From Kiritimatiellales bacterium (GTDB taxonomy: Bacteria > Verrucomicrobiota > Kiritimatiellia > Kiritimatiellales > Pontiellaceae): DNA of 64,000 bases. Below are positions 27,598 through 37,005 of this stretch, piece after piece. The translations under genes and the position numbers were made by a program. The stretch spans positions 20,641-84,640 of the forward strand of contig QKAU01000012.1 in assembly GCA_003246265.1 (NCBI GenBank). The letters run 5' to 3'. How positions within the stretch are numbered: position 1 is the stretch's first letter; each line of letters starts with the position of its first letter. The notes below the pieces were generated by a model. It searched no databases and was not told the DNA's origin. It saw only the letters and a list, made by a program, of their open reading frames with translations.

Positions 27598-28779
27598 CTA
27601 CATACAGAGGGTGGAGTTGCCGCCAACAGGCGGGTGCAGTGCTTCCTCGAGGATCGCCGCGAGTTCGTCGTCCCTCAGTTCGATGGGATTGCCCTTCATG
27701 CTGCTGGCGTTTTTCGCCTTGGCCACGATGGCCGGGATGTCGCCCACCCCGATCCCGAAATCGCCGAGGCCCGGAATCATCATCGATTCGCAGAGTTCCT
27801 TGAGGCGGATGGCCGCCTCGTCGAAGTCCGCGTCGCGCTGTCCGGCGAGGATACGCGCCAGTTCCCGGAACCGGCCCAGTGCCGGGTGGGTCGGGCTGCG
27901 CAGCAGGAGAGCTTGGGTGTTGGCGGCGAAGACCGCCGGGAGCAGGGCGGCGCAGACCATGCCGTGCGGAGCATCGAACATGCCGCCGATGGGTCCGGCG
28001 AATCCGTGGACGGCGCCCAGTCCGGCGTTGGCCAGCGCCATGCCGCCGAAGAGGCTTCCCAGCGCCATGTCCGTGCGCGCGTCGAGACGGTCGCCGTGCA
28101 GGTAGGCGACGGGCAGCGCCTTCACCACCCGGGCCACCCCGTCCCGGCACAAGGCATCGGTGAGCGGATTGGCCTTCCGCGAGACAAACGCCTCCATCAA
28201 CTGGGTGAGGGCGTCGAGTCCGGTCGAAGCGGTAAGGGCCGGCGGTGCGGAGAGGGCCAATGCGGGATCGACCAGTGCGATGGCTGGCAGCATGCCGGGA
28301 TGGCGCATGCTGACCTTGACCCTGTGCTCCGGCGACAGCAGGACCGCGTTGCGCGTCGCCTCCGCGCCGGTGCCGGCCGTGGTGGGGATGGCGATGCAGG
28401 GGGAGGGGGCATGGTCCAGCGGCTCACCCTTGCCGACCACTTCCAGATAGTCCGTCACCGCGCGCGTGTTGGTAAGCAGGGCGGCGACCGCCTTGCCGGC
28501 ATCGAGCGCGCTCCCCCCGCCGACGGCGACGACGAAATCGCATCCGGCCGCCCGCGCCCCGGCGGCCATGGCGGCAACCTGGTGGGTGGTCGGCTCGCCT
28601 TCGACGCCGAAGGTGCACGTGCGGATGCCGGCCTTTTCCAGCGCTTCCGCCACCGGACGTCTCCGTCCGCCGCCGACCAGGGCCGCGCAGCGCCCCAGTG
28701 TTGCGGCCAATTCCGGCAGGCGGCCGATGCTTCCGGGGCCGAAAACGATGCGCTGGGCGGTAGCAAACTCAAAATCCAT
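27598..28779 (-). CDS. iron-containing alcohol dehydrogenase
   Basis: Group III NAD(P)-dependent alcohol dehydrogenase, 393 residues, cytoplasmic. The nucleotide-binding GGGSALDAGK, the PTTAGTGAEAT segment and the metal-binding pattern with His residues in GAVHGFAGPIGG and APHGM are visible. First gene of a two-gene minus-strand unit with the sodium symporter. Relatives reduce lactaldehyde, act on butanol, or oxidise propanediol or 4-hydroxybutyrate; the substrate here is unknown. Divergent from the fmdB-like gene. Confidence 0.92.
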   Translation of the reverse strand: MDFEFATAQRIVFGPGSIGRLPELAATLGRCAALVGGGRRRPVAEALEKAGIRTCTFGVEGEPTTHQVAAMAAGARAAGCDFVVAVGGGSALDAGKAVAALLTNTRAVTDYLEVVGKGEPLDHAPSPCIAIPTTAGTGAEATRNAVLLSPEHRVKVSMRHPGMLPAIALVDPALALSAPPALTASTGLDALTQLMEAFVSRKANPLTDALCRDGVARVVKALPVAYLHGDRLDARTDMALGSLFGGMALANAGLGAVHGFAGPIGGMFDAPHGMVCAALLPAVFAANTQALLLRSPTHPALGRFRELARILAGQRDADFDEAAIRLKELCESMMIPGLGDFGIGVGDIPAIVAKAKNASSMKGNPIELRDDELAAILEEALHPPVGGNSTLCM

Positions 28780-28843
28780 GGGCGGTCGGGTTTCCGTTGG
28801 TGGAGCCTAGCTTATCGGGGCTCGGGCGGGTGTCCAGATTGTT

Positions 28844-28871
28844 TTGACAACGAAGCCGGTTGCGATACATT
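28844..28871 (+). promoter_or_regulatory. sigma70-like promoter of fmdB-like gene
   Basis: A perfect TTGACA (28844-28849) is followed at 16-base spacing by TACATT (28866-28871). It lies 33 bases before the start codon and within the divergent gap to the alcohol dehydrogenase gene. Confidence 0.55.
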
Positions 28872-28904
28872 CCGCCCTTTTTCCAGCGAACGAAGGAGTT
28901 TGCC

Positions 28905-29186
28905 ATGCCGACCTACGACTATGAATGCACCCAATGCGGCCATGCGTTCGAAGCCTTCCAGAACATTTCGGCCCAGCCCCTGAAGAAATGCCCCGAGTGC
29001 GGCGGCCGCGTGCAGCGCCTGATCGGGACCGGCGCGGGCTTCCTGTTCAAGGGGGGCGGCTTCTACCAGACCGACTACCGGAGCGAAGGCTACAGGAAGG
29101 CCGCCGCCGCGGAAAAGGGCGGGGAAAAGACGCCCAAAAAGGATGAAAAGTCCGCTTCCAATAAGGAGGCGAAAAAGGCAGAGTAG
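28905..29186 (+). CDS. FmdB-family zinc-ribbon protein
   Basis: Small putative regulatory protein, 93 residues. The N-terminal MPTYDYEC opening and paired Cys motifs (C8-x2-C11 and C29-x2-C32) define the FmdB/CxxC zinc ribbon; the tail is Lys/Glu rich and probably disordered. GAAGGAG precedes ATG 28905, which is preferred over an in-frame ATG at 28860. Function in the family is not well established. Confidence 0.92.
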   Translation: MPTYDYECTQCGHAFEAFQNISAQPLKKCPECGGRVQRLIGTGAGFLFKGGGFYQTDYRSEGYRKAAAAEKGGEKTPKKDEKSASNKEAKKAE

Positions 29187-29248
29187 GTAGCCAATATCGT
29201 TTTAGACCGCTCCGGCGGGATGCATGTAACCACGAAGGAACGAGGATC

Positions 29249-30988
29249 ATGAAGGACAAGAAGGAATTCTACACCCTGCTGGCCGAGCTGGATGGGCAAC
29301 CGATTGCGGAGTACCAGCGGTTGGTCGGCGACTTCGATTTCAGCCGCTATGTCATCAAGTGCAGCAAGATCGATCTCGAAGCCGAGGAATCCCTCCTGCC
29401 GGTCTTCAGCATCCGCGTTCCGCAGACCATTGCGGAAATCCCCGACTACCTCTACGACACTCCCGTGCGCCGTACCGCCATGGAGGACCTGCTCCTGCGC
29501 CGCATGGCCGCGAACATCGGCCGCATCGCCAACTTCGACCACAACGGCATCGCACGCCGCCACCTGCAGGTTTCGACGCCCAACCAGACCATCCTGCCGC
29601 GCAACGCGCTGCAGCTGACCAAGGAATACATCGAGCTCCGCCTCGTCGTCACCCTCCCGATCCAGCATGTGGTGATCGAAGGCGAACCGGTGGTGGCCAT
29701 CGACGGCGAGATGGCGCAGCAGATCTTTTTCGAGGATCTTCCCGAGGTCGTCAGCAACAGCCTGCTCTACTGCAACATCGATGCCGCCGAAGCAGACGAA
29801 TACGTCAACAACATGGAGGACGCCGACCGTCTGCGCCAATATCTCTCCGCCAGCGGCCAGGTGGCCTTCGTGGCCGAAGGCGCGTTGGTTTCCCGCATCG
29901 CCGGCCAGGATACCCCCGACTACGAACGGCTCTCGCAGGTCGAAGTCGACGAGGCGCTGGCCGAAGAGGTGGAAGTGCCCCATGCCGGCACGATCCGTGG
30001 CGTCGGCATCCCCAATGGACTCACGCTGATCCTCGGCGAATCCAATAGCGGCCGGGTCGATCTGATGGACGCCATCTCCCAAGGCATCTACAACCATATT
30101 CCCGGCGACGGGCGCGAACATGTCGTTACCGTGGCCGACGCCGTGAGCGTCCGCTCCGAGGTCGGCCGCTCCATCCAGCAGGTCGACATCTCCGCCTTTG
30201 CGACCGAGCTGGCCGACGGCGGCAATCCGGGCTCCTATTCCACGAAGTCGGCCGGGGCCTTCACCTCGCAGGCGGCGGCAACCGTCGAGGCGCTCGAGGC
30301 CGGTGCCCGCGTGCTGCTCTTCGACGAGCATTTCTCCTCGTCCACCTTCCTCTCGTCCGATACCCGCGTCACCCCGCTTCTCGGCGTTTCGACGCGCAAC
30401 ACCCTCGCGTCCCGCGCCCGCCAGATGGTCGACGAACTGGGCCTCTCCCTGATCGTGGCCGGCAGCAGCCTGGTGGCGGAGTTCATTCCGGTGGCCGACA
30501 AGATCCTCAAGGTGGAGAATTTCCGGATCAGCGACATCACCGAGGAGGCGAAGGCGCTCGACATCGTTCCCTCGCAGGCGGCCGACGCCACCGTCAACCT
30601 CTCCTCGATGCTCAGCCGTTCCCGCTGGATCATGCCCAGCTCCATCGACCCGAGCATCGGGCGCCAGGACCTGGTGATCGATGCCGAGGAGACCGACTTC
30701 CTGCAGTTCGGCCGCTCCCTGGTCGACCTGGGGGCCGTCAACCAGATGGCCGACACCGACCAGGTGCGCGCCATCGGATACATCCTATACTATGCCAAGC
30801 TGCGCTACATGGACGAGGGCTACCCGCTGCGCGAAATCCTCGACCTGGTCGACCGCGACCTTTCGAACGAGGGGCTCAACTCCCTCGTGCGCGACATCCG
30901 CGGCGACCTGGCCCGTCCGCGCCGCTACGAGGTGGCCGCAACGCTCAACCGGCTGCCGGCCTTCCGTGTTTCGCACGTGACCGAATAG
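29249..30988 (+). CDS. ABC-class ATPase (COG3044-type) with degenerate P-loop
   Basis: Cytoplasmic protein of 579 residues belonging by sequence to the predicted ABC-class ATPases (PF09818/COG3044): YNHIPGDGRE, TSQAA, EALEAGARVLLFDEH and later segments align with what I know of that family. The Walker B Asp359-Glu360 is intact. The P-loop is not: G263-E-S-N-S-G268-R269-V270 replaces the GxxxxGK[ST] consensus, losing both the Lys and the Ser/Thr. RBS GAGG lies just before ATG 29249. It is followed after 16 bases by dtd. The family role is unknown; this copy may bind nucleotide without efficient hydrolysis or have another function. Confidence 0.82.
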   Translation: MKDKKEFYTLLAELDGQPIAEYQRLVGDFDFSRYVIKCSKIDLEAEESLLPVFSIRVPQTIAEIPDYLYDTPVRRTAMEDLLLRRMAANIGRIANFDHNGIARRHLQVSTPNQTILPRNALQLTKEYIELRLVVTLPIQHVVIEGEPVVAIDGEMAQQIFFEDLPEVVSNSLLYCNIDAAEADEYVNNMEDADRLRQYLSASGQVAFVAEGALVSRIAGQDTPDYERLSQVEVDEALAEEVEVPHAGTIRGVGIPNGLTLILGESNSGRVDLMDAISQGIYNHIPGDGREHVVTVADAVSVRSEVGRSIQQVDISAFATELADGGNPGSYSTKSAGAFTSQAAATVEALEAGARVLLFDEHFSSSTFLSSDTRVTPLLGVSTRNTLASRARQMVDELGLSLIVAGSSLVAEFIPVADKILKVENFRISDITEEAKALDIVPSQAADATVNLSSMLSRSRWIMPSSIDPSIGRQDLVIDAEETDFLQFGRSLVDLGAVNQMADTDQVRAIGYILYYAKLRYMDEGYPLREILDLVDRDLSNEGLNSLVRDIRGDLARPRRYEVAATLNRLPAFRVSHVTE

Positions 30989-31004
30989 CCAGCGGCAGGC
31001 GACG

Positions 31005-31460
31005 GTGAAACTGGTGGTCCAGCGCGTCGGCCATGCTTCCGTCGAGGTCGACGGGGCTTCCGTGGCCTCCATCGGCCCCGGCCTGCTGGTGCTGGTCGGG
31101 GTGGGGCATGGCGACACCCCGGCCGATGCCGCGTTCCTGGCCCGCAAGACCGCCAGCCTGCGCATCTTCGAGGACGGCGAGGGCAAGATGAACCGCTCCG
31201 TGGCGGACGTAGGCGGCGAAATCCTCTCGGTCAGCCAGTTCACGCTCTACGGCGACTGCGACCGGGGCAACCGCCCCAGTTTCATCGGCGCCGCCCGGCC
31301 GGAGCTGGGCGAGGCCCTCTTCAACGCCTACGTCGAAGCGCTCCAGGCGCTCGGCTTCGCGCCGCATACCGGCCGCTTCGGGGCCTCCATGAAGGTGGGG
31401 CTGCTCAACGACGGGCCGGTCACGCTCCTGCTCGAAAGCACAGGCCGCACCGGGAACTAG
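31005..31460 (+). CDS. dtd: D-aminoacyl-tRNA deacylase
   Basis: Hydrolyses D-aminoacyl-tRNAs to keep D-amino acids out of protein; 151 residues, normal length, cytoplasmic dimer. The SVSQFTLYGD motif and the C-terminal N-D-G-P-V-T segment (cross-subunit GP motif) are present. GTG 31005 is the start because MKLVVQRV is the conserved opening and follows the stop of the ATPase by 16 bases. Confidence 0.95.
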   Translation: MKLVVQRVGHASVEVDGASVASIGPGLLVLVGVGHGDTPADAAFLARKTASLRIFEDGEGKMNRSVADVGGEILSVSQFTLYGDCDRGNRPSFIGAARPELGEALFNAYVEALQALGFAPHTGRFGASMKVGLLNDGPVTLLLESTGRTGN

Positions 31461-31561
31461 GACCGGCTCCCGCGGGCGGGAACCGGCACTAATGCGCCTT
31501 TAATTGGTGGAAATCGGTGCGGATTAGTGGTTTCTTTACCTGCATCGACGCGAGGAGCGGT

Positions 31562-32938
31562 ATGGCAAAGCAGAAAACCACGGTGGGAACGATCGACAAC
31601 GCAGTGCTGGCCTTCACGGCCGGCCGGGATGTGGAGCTCGACCAGGTGCTGGTCGAGGTCGACTGCATTGGGACGGCGGCCCATGTCGCCATGCTCTCGA
31701 AGATGCCGGTGAAGCCGAGACTCATCACGGAGGAGGAGCGCGGCCAGGTTGTCGAAGGGCTGGTCGAGATCATCGGGCTGGCCCGCAAGGGGAAGTTCAG
31801 GATCCAGCTGGCCGACCAGGATGTCCATCTTGCCGTCGAGCGCACCCTGACGGCGAAGCTGGGCGACCTGGGCAAGAAGGTCCACACCTGCCGCAGCCGC
31901 AACGACCAGGTGGCCGTCGACCTCCGCCTCTACGCCAAGCAGCAGCTGCTTGAAACCCTTGAAGAGACTGCCGCCCTGGCCGCCGCCCTGGTCGCCTTCG
32001 GCCGGAAGCACGAAGCGGTGCCCATGGTGGGCCGGACCCATATGCAGCCCGGCATGCCTTCCAGCGTCGGGCTGTGGGCGACGGCCCATGCCGAAAGCCT
32101 GCTCGACGATTGCGAGGGCCTCCTCCACGCCTATGCGCTGAACGACCAGTGCCCGCTCGGTTCGGCCGCCTCCTACGGCGTGCCGCTGCCGATCGACCGC
32201 CAGCTCGTCTCCGACCTGCTCGGATTTGCGCGCCCGACCCACAACGTGCTCTACGCCAACAACGGACGCGGCAAGATGGAGACGGTCGTGCTCGGCGCGA
32301 TGGCGCAGGTCATGCTCACCCTCTCCCGGCTGGCCCAGGACTTCATGCTCTTCACCATGCCGGAATTTGCCTATTTCAGGCTGCCCGCCGAATTCTGCAC
32401 CGGCAGTTCCATCATGCCGCAGAAGCAGAATCCCGATGTCTGCGAGCTCGTCCGCGCCAAGGCCTCGCGCGTCAAGGCGGCCGAGCTGGGCGTCTACGAT
32501 CTCGTCAAGGGATCGCCGACCGGCTACAACCGCGACCTGCAGGAGGCCAAGGAGCTCTTCATGGAGGGCATCGCCACCACCCGCGCCTGCCTGCGCATCC
32601 TCGCCCCGATGGTGGCGGGCACGCAGGTCGACCGGCAGAAGCTGGCCGATGGCTTCACGCCGGACGTCTTCGCCACCGATCGCGCCCTGGAGCTGGTGGG
32701 CGAGGGGATGCCCTTCCGCGACGCCTACCACCACGTGAAGGAAAACCTCCACGAGCTCGAACGCATCGATCCGGTGGCGGCGATCCGGCGGAAGACCCAT
32801 CTCGGAGCCCCGATGGGCCTGGACTGGGCCTATTTCAGGCACCGCACGAACGGGGTCGAGGCGTTTGTGCGCAAGGAGCACAAGGCCTTCTCCAAGGCGG
32901 TTTCCAGGCTGTTGGGCACCGAATATCCCGCGCCGTAG
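31562..32938 (+). CDS. argH: argininosuccinate lyase
   Basis: Last step of arginine synthesis, splitting argininosuccinate to arginine and fumarate; 458 residues. Superfamily signature GSSIMPQKQNPD is present, as are HTCRSRNDQVA (HTxRSRNDQ of ArgH) and the GRTHMQPG segment with the catalytic region. ATG 31562 has GAGGAG upstream; an in-frame ATG at 31517 would add 15 non-conserved residues. No other arginine genes are adjacent. Confidence 0.93.
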   Translation: MAKQKTTVGTIDNAVLAFTAGRDVELDQVLVEVDCIGTAAHVAMLSKMPVKPRLITEEERGQVVEGLVEIIGLARKGKFRIQLADQDVHLAVERTLTAKLGDLGKKVHTCRSRNDQVAVDLRLYAKQQLLETLEETAALAAALVAFGRKHEAVPMVGRTHMQPGMPSSVGLWATAHAESLLDDCEGLLHAYALNDQCPLGSAASYGVPLPIDRQLVSDLLGFARPTHNVLYANNGRGKMETVVLGAMAQVMLTLSRLAQDFMLFTMPEFAYFRLPAEFCTGSSIMPQKQNPDVCELVRAKASRVKAAELGVYDLVKGSPTGYNRDLQEAKELFMEGIATTRACLRILAPMVAGTQVDRQKLADGFTPDVFATDRALELVGEGMPFRDAYHHVKENLHELERIDPVAAIRRKTHLGAPMGLDWAYFRHRTNGVEAFVRKEHKAFSKAVSRLLGTEYPAP

Positions 32939-32956
32939 GCCTCCGGGGGGTGCGCC

Positions 32957-33151
32957 ATGCAGCTTGCTTCGACCATCCTGTTCTGGGCCGGCATCCTCCT
33001 GCTGGTCGACGGATCGATCGGCCTCCTGTTCGAGGAGCGCTGGCGCCGGATGGCGGGCAACCTCGATATCCGCCGACTGGCGCTGGTCGAAATCGGGCTG
33101 GCCTTCGCGCTGCTGGGAATGCACGGCCTGATCGCGTTAAATCCCGATTAA
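32957..33151 (+). CDS. small membrane protein, DUF2065/YjeT-like
   Basis: 64-residue inner-membrane protein with two hydrophobic segments (about 3-23 and 44-60) separated by a basic loop containing WRRM, a pattern of the DUF2065 family. Starts 18 bases after argH on the same strand. Function unknown. Confidence 0.7.
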   Translation: MQLASTILFWAGILLLVDGSIGLLFEERWRRMAGNLDIRRLALVEIGLAFALLGMHGLIALNPD

Positions 33152-33167
33152 TCCGCAGTTTGCCTGC

Positions 33168-33196
33168 TTGACTTCCACCCCCCTGGTTCCTATGTT
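33168..33196 (+). promoter_or_regulatory. sigma70-like promoter for tRNA-Gln and prs
   Basis: TTGACT (33168-33173) and TATGTT (33191-33196) are separated by exactly 17 bases, about 66 bases upstream of tRNA-Gln. Confidence 0.6.
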
Positions 33197-33262
33197 CTTC
33201 CGCTCTTTTGAACTGGAACGGGGTCAGGAGCGTATGGCAACGGCTCGTTTCATGGGATTCCG

Positions 33263-33337
33263 TTGCCCGATGGTGTAATGGCAGCACATGTGACTTTGAC
33301 TCATAGAGTCCTGGTTCGAATCCAGGTCGGGCAACCA
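33263..33337 (+). tRNA. tRNA-Gln (UUG)
   Basis: 75-base cloverleaf with 7-bp acceptor stem TTGCCCG/CGGGCAA, anticodon loop CTTTGAC giving UUG, T arm CCTGG-TTCGAAT-CCAGG, and encoded CCA. It lies 20 bases upstream of prs and is probably cotranscribed. Confidence 0.96.
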
Positions 33338-33357
33338 TTGGTTGGGGCGGTAGAGGA

Positions 33358-34290
<933 letters not shown>

Positions 34291-34301
34291 GAGAGCATCA
34301 A

Positions 34302-34943
34302 ATGGAAGAGACAAAACTGATTGCAAAGAAGCGCATCCTGCAGGGAACCGGAAATTCCCGCCGCCTGCGCGCCACGGGCGGCCTGCCCGGCGTCATCTAC
34401 GGCAGCGAAAAGGAGCCGGTTGCGATCGAGATCGACTGCCACGAGTTCGAACTGGTCCTGCACCACCACGCCAGCGAAAGCATGCTGCTGACCATCGGGC
34501 TGGAAGGCGAAGGCGACGTCGCCGTCCTCGTGAAGGAAGTCCAGCACCATCCGGTGTCGAGCGAGCTGGTCCATGTCGACTTCCAGCGCGTTTCGGCCGA
34601 CCGGCCGATCCACGTAGAAATCCCGCTCGAGCTCATCGGCGAGGCCGTCGGCGTGAAGGCGGGCGGGATCCTCGACCATGTCATGCATGCGATTGCGGTG
34701 GAATGCCTCCCGGGCGACCTGGTGGAGTCCTTCGACATCGACGTATCGGGCATGTCGATCGGCGACACCCTGCACGTCTCCGACCTGCAGCTGGGCCCGA
34801 AGTTCAAGCTGCTGGCCGACGAGGATGCGATGGTGGCCGCCGTCTCCGGACCGCGCACCGAAGAGGAGGAGGCCGGGGAAGGTGCGGAAGGCTCCGCCGA
34901 GCCGGAAGTCATCTCCAGGAAGAAGGAAGAGGATTCCGAGTAG
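34302..34943 (+). CDS. rplY: 50S ribosomal protein L25/TL5 (CTC type)
   Basis: Binds 5S rRNA in the large subunit. The 213-residue length indicates the long CTC form with an N-terminal L25 domain (about 1-92, with LRATGGLPGVIYG) and the C-terminal TL5 beta domain, followed by an acidic tail. ATG 34302 is preceded by TTAGGAGAG and starts 11 bases after prs, a common pairing. Confidence 0.95.
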   Translation: MEETKLIAKKRILQGTGNSRRLRATGGLPGVIYGSEKEPVAIEIDCHEFELVLHHHASESMLLTIGLEGEGDVAVLVKEVQHHPVSSELVHVDFQRVSADRPIHVEIPLELIGEAVGVKAGGILDHVMHAIAVECLPGDLVESFDIDVSGMSIGDTLHVSDLQLGPKFKLLADEDAMVAAVSGPRTEEEEAGEGAEGSAEPEVISRKKEEDSE

Positions 34944-34972
34944 TCCGCGCCGTCCTGGCCGGGAGGTTTGTT

Positions 34973-35548
34973 TTGAAGCTGGTCGTTGGACTGGGCAATC
35001 CCGGCAAGGAATACGAGGCCACCCGCCACAACATCGGCTTCATGGTGGTGGAGGAGCTGGCCCGCCGGCATGGCGCCGCGTTCCGGAAGCTGTTCTGGCA
35101 GCCTGCGCGCCACGCCCGGGTACGGATCGGGGCGGAAGAGGTGGGCCTGGTCGAACCGACCACCTACATGAACCGCAGCGGGCGCGCCGTCTGGGGGGCC
35201 ATGCGGAAATGGAAGGTCGATCCGGCCGGAACGGTGGTGGTCTACGACGATGTCGACCTGGAGTTCGGCGCCATCCGCGTGCGGGCGCAGGGATCGGCCG
35301 GAAGCCACAACGGCATGAAGTCGGTGCTGGAGTGGCTGCAGACCGGGGCGTTCCCCCGCGTGAGGGTGGGCATCGGCCCCAAGCCGGCTGGCGAGGATAT
35401 GGTCGGGTTCGTGCTCGGCGGGTTCGCCGGGGAGGAGCTTTTGAAGCTGGAAAAGGTTGTCGGACGGGCCGCCGATGCGGTAGAAAGCACCCTTTCCATC
35501 GGGACTGAACGGACCATGAATGCGTTCAACCAGTCAATGATAGGTTAA
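34973..35548 (+). CDS. pth: peptidyl-tRNA hydrolase
   Basis: Recycles peptidyl-tRNA released from ribosomes; 191 residues. GLGNPGKEYEATRHNIG carries the catalytic His of the family, and YDDVDL and GSAGSHNGMKS are conserved. The start is TTG 34973 with GGGAGG (34961-34966) 6 bases upstream, since KLVVGLGNPG is the conserved opening and no ATG is nearby. Confidence 0.95.
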   Translation: MKLVVGLGNPGKEYEATRHNIGFMVVEELARRHGAAFRKLFWQPARHARVRIGAEEVGLVEPTTYMNRSGRAVWGAMRKWKVDPAGTVVVYDDVDLEFGAIRVRAQGSAGSHNGMKSVLEWLQTGAFPRVRVGIGPKPAGEDMVGFVLGGFAGEELLKLEKVVGRAADAVESTLSIGTERTMNAFNQSMIG

Positions 35549-35563
35549 GCAAGGAGAAAGAAA

Positions 35564-35875
35564 TTGAAGACGCTGTATGAAGGATTGTTCATCTTTCCCG
35601 AATCGCTGGACGAAGAAGGTCTCGACCAGTCGATCGCCCGCGTGAAGGAAGAACTGGAAAAGCTGGGCGGCTCGCTCGAGAGCACCACCCGCATGGGCAA
35701 GAAGACGTTCGCGCGGCCGTTGAAGAAGCAGAAGGCCGGGCTCTACGTGGTGATGATGTTCAGGCTCGAAGGCACGAAGATCGATGCGTTCAAGCACCGC
35801 CTGAAGCTCACCTCCAACGTGTTCCGCCACCAGTTCGTCGAAGCCGCCGTGGCGGGAGCCGCCCAGGAGGCCTAG
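35564..35875 (+). CDS. rpsF: 30S ribosomal protein S6
   Basis: 103 residues; the YEGLFIFPES opening and the K-x-G-x-Y segment identify S6. Start is TTG 35564 with AAGGAG upstream, an unusual codon for a ribosomal protein gene. The stop abuts the ssb start, the classical rpsF-ssb-rpsR order in which S6 and S18 pair on 16S rRNA. Confidence 0.95.
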   Translation: MKTLYEGLFIFPESLDEEGLDQSIARVKEELEKLGGSLESTTRMGKKTFARPLKKQKAGLYVVMMFRLEGTKIDAFKHRLKLTSNVFRHQFVEAAVAGAAQEA

Positions 35876-36307
35876 ATGGCTAGCTGCAACCGAGTCCTGT
35901 TGATGGGCAACCTGACGCGCAATCCGGAGATCCGGTACACGCCGTCGGGCACCGCCGTGGCCGACCTGGGGCTGGCTATCAACGAGAGCTTCAGGAACAA
36001 GTCGGGCGAAACGGTCGAGCAGACCTGCTTCGTCGACGTGGTGGTCTGGGGGCGGCAGGCCGAGACGGCCGCCGAATACCTCCACAAGGGATCGCCGGTG
36101 TTCGTGGAGGGGCGGTTGCAGCTCGACCAGTGGGAGAACCAGCAGGGGGAGAAGCGCAGCAAGCTGCGCGTGCGCGCCGACCGCGTCCAGTTCCTCGGGG
36201 CGCCCGGCAAGGGCTCGGAGTATGCCGGCGGGCCGTCGTCCGCCTCCGGCGCGCAGGGCGGCCATCCGCCGCACGAGATGGACGACGACGATGACGTGCC
36301 GTTTTAA
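35876..36307 (+). CDS. ssb: single-stranded DNA-binding protein
   Basis: 143 residues: N-terminal OB fold (about 1-106, with NRVLLMGNLTRNPE and FVDVVVWGRQAE), Gly/Ser-rich linker, and acidic C-terminal tip DDDDDVPF, which recruits replication and repair proteins. Starts directly after the rpsF stop. Confidence 0.97.
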   Translation: MASCNRVLLMGNLTRNPEIRYTPSGTAVADLGLAINESFRNKSGETVEQTCFVDVVVWGRQAETAAEYLHKGSPVFVEGRLQLDQWENQQGEKRSKLRVRADRVQFLGAPGKGSEYAGGPSSASGAQGGHPPHEMDDDDDVPF

Positions 36308-36322
36308 AGAAAGGATATGATT

Positions 36323-36535
36323 ATGGGTCGTAGAGAGAGAGAAGACTACAAGCGCGATCCGGAGCTCCTGCGGGGAGTCACCGAGATCGACTACAAGGAT
36401 GCGGAACTGCTCAAGAAGTTCATGACCGATCGCGGCAAGATCCTTCCGCGCCGCCTGACGGGGGCGAATGCCCAGCAGCAGCGCCAGATCAAGACCGCCA
36501 TCCGCCGCGCGCGGGTGATGGGTCTGGTCCGCTAG
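36323..36535 (+). CDS. rpsR: 30S ribosomal protein S18
   Basis: 70 residues; the [15 protein letters not shown] core identifies S18, partner of S6. ATG 36323 is chosen over 36317 because AAAGGA (36310-36315) is 7 bases from the former and only 1 base from the latter. Confidence 0.95.
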   Translation: MGRREREDYKRDPELLRGVTEIDYKDAELLKKFMTDRGKILPRRLTGANAQQQRQIKTAIRRARVMGLVR

Positions 36536-36552
36536 GTTGAAAGGAGAGCCCT

Positions 36553-37005
36553 ATGTCTGTTGAAGTTCTATTGATGGACCAGGTCGAAGGCCTGGGTATT
36601 GAAGGCGACGTGGTGAAGGTGGCCGACGGCTATGCCCGCAACTTCCTCTTCCCGCGCGGCATCGCCACCGAGGTGACCGAAGGCAAGAAGCGCCAGATCG
36701 AGAAGAAGCGGCTGGCCCGCCTCGCCCAGCTCGAGAAGGAGAAGTCCGCCGCGACGGAACTGGCCAGGAAGATCGAGGCGGTCGAGTGCACCATCGCCGC
36801 CAAGGTGGGCGAAACCGGCAAGATGTTCGGTTCCGTCGGCGTTCCGCAGATCGTCGAAAAGCTCGCGGAGCAGGGGATCCAGATCGACCGCGCCAAGGTG
36901 GTCCTGTCCGCCCCGCTGCATGAGCTCGGCGTGTTCGATGTGGCCATCAAGCTGCATCCGGAAATCCAGGGAACGCTCAAGGTCTGGATCGTAGAAGATA
37001 AATGA
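36553..37005 (+). CDS. rplI: 50S ribosomal protein L9
   Basis: 150 residues with the N-terminal L9 domain (VKVADGYARNFLFPRG), a long Lys/Glu-rich helix (about 42-75), and a C-terminal domain. Its stop overlaps the dnaB start by ATGA, an order conserved in many bacteria. Confidence 0.97.
   Translation: MSVEVLLMDQVEGLGIEGDVVKVADGYARNFLFPRGIATEVTEGKKRQIEKKRLARLAQLEKEKSAATELARKIEAVECTIAAKVGETGKMFGSVGVPQIVEKLAEQGIQIDRAKVVLSAPLHELGVFDVAIKLHPEIQGTLKVWIVEDK

Noticed and set aside
25262..28105. 947-codon plus-strand frame across rpe, symporter and alcohol dehydrogenase
   Set aside because: It is the antisense of two well-supported minus-strand genes and has a low-complexity Gly/Arg/Asp composition.
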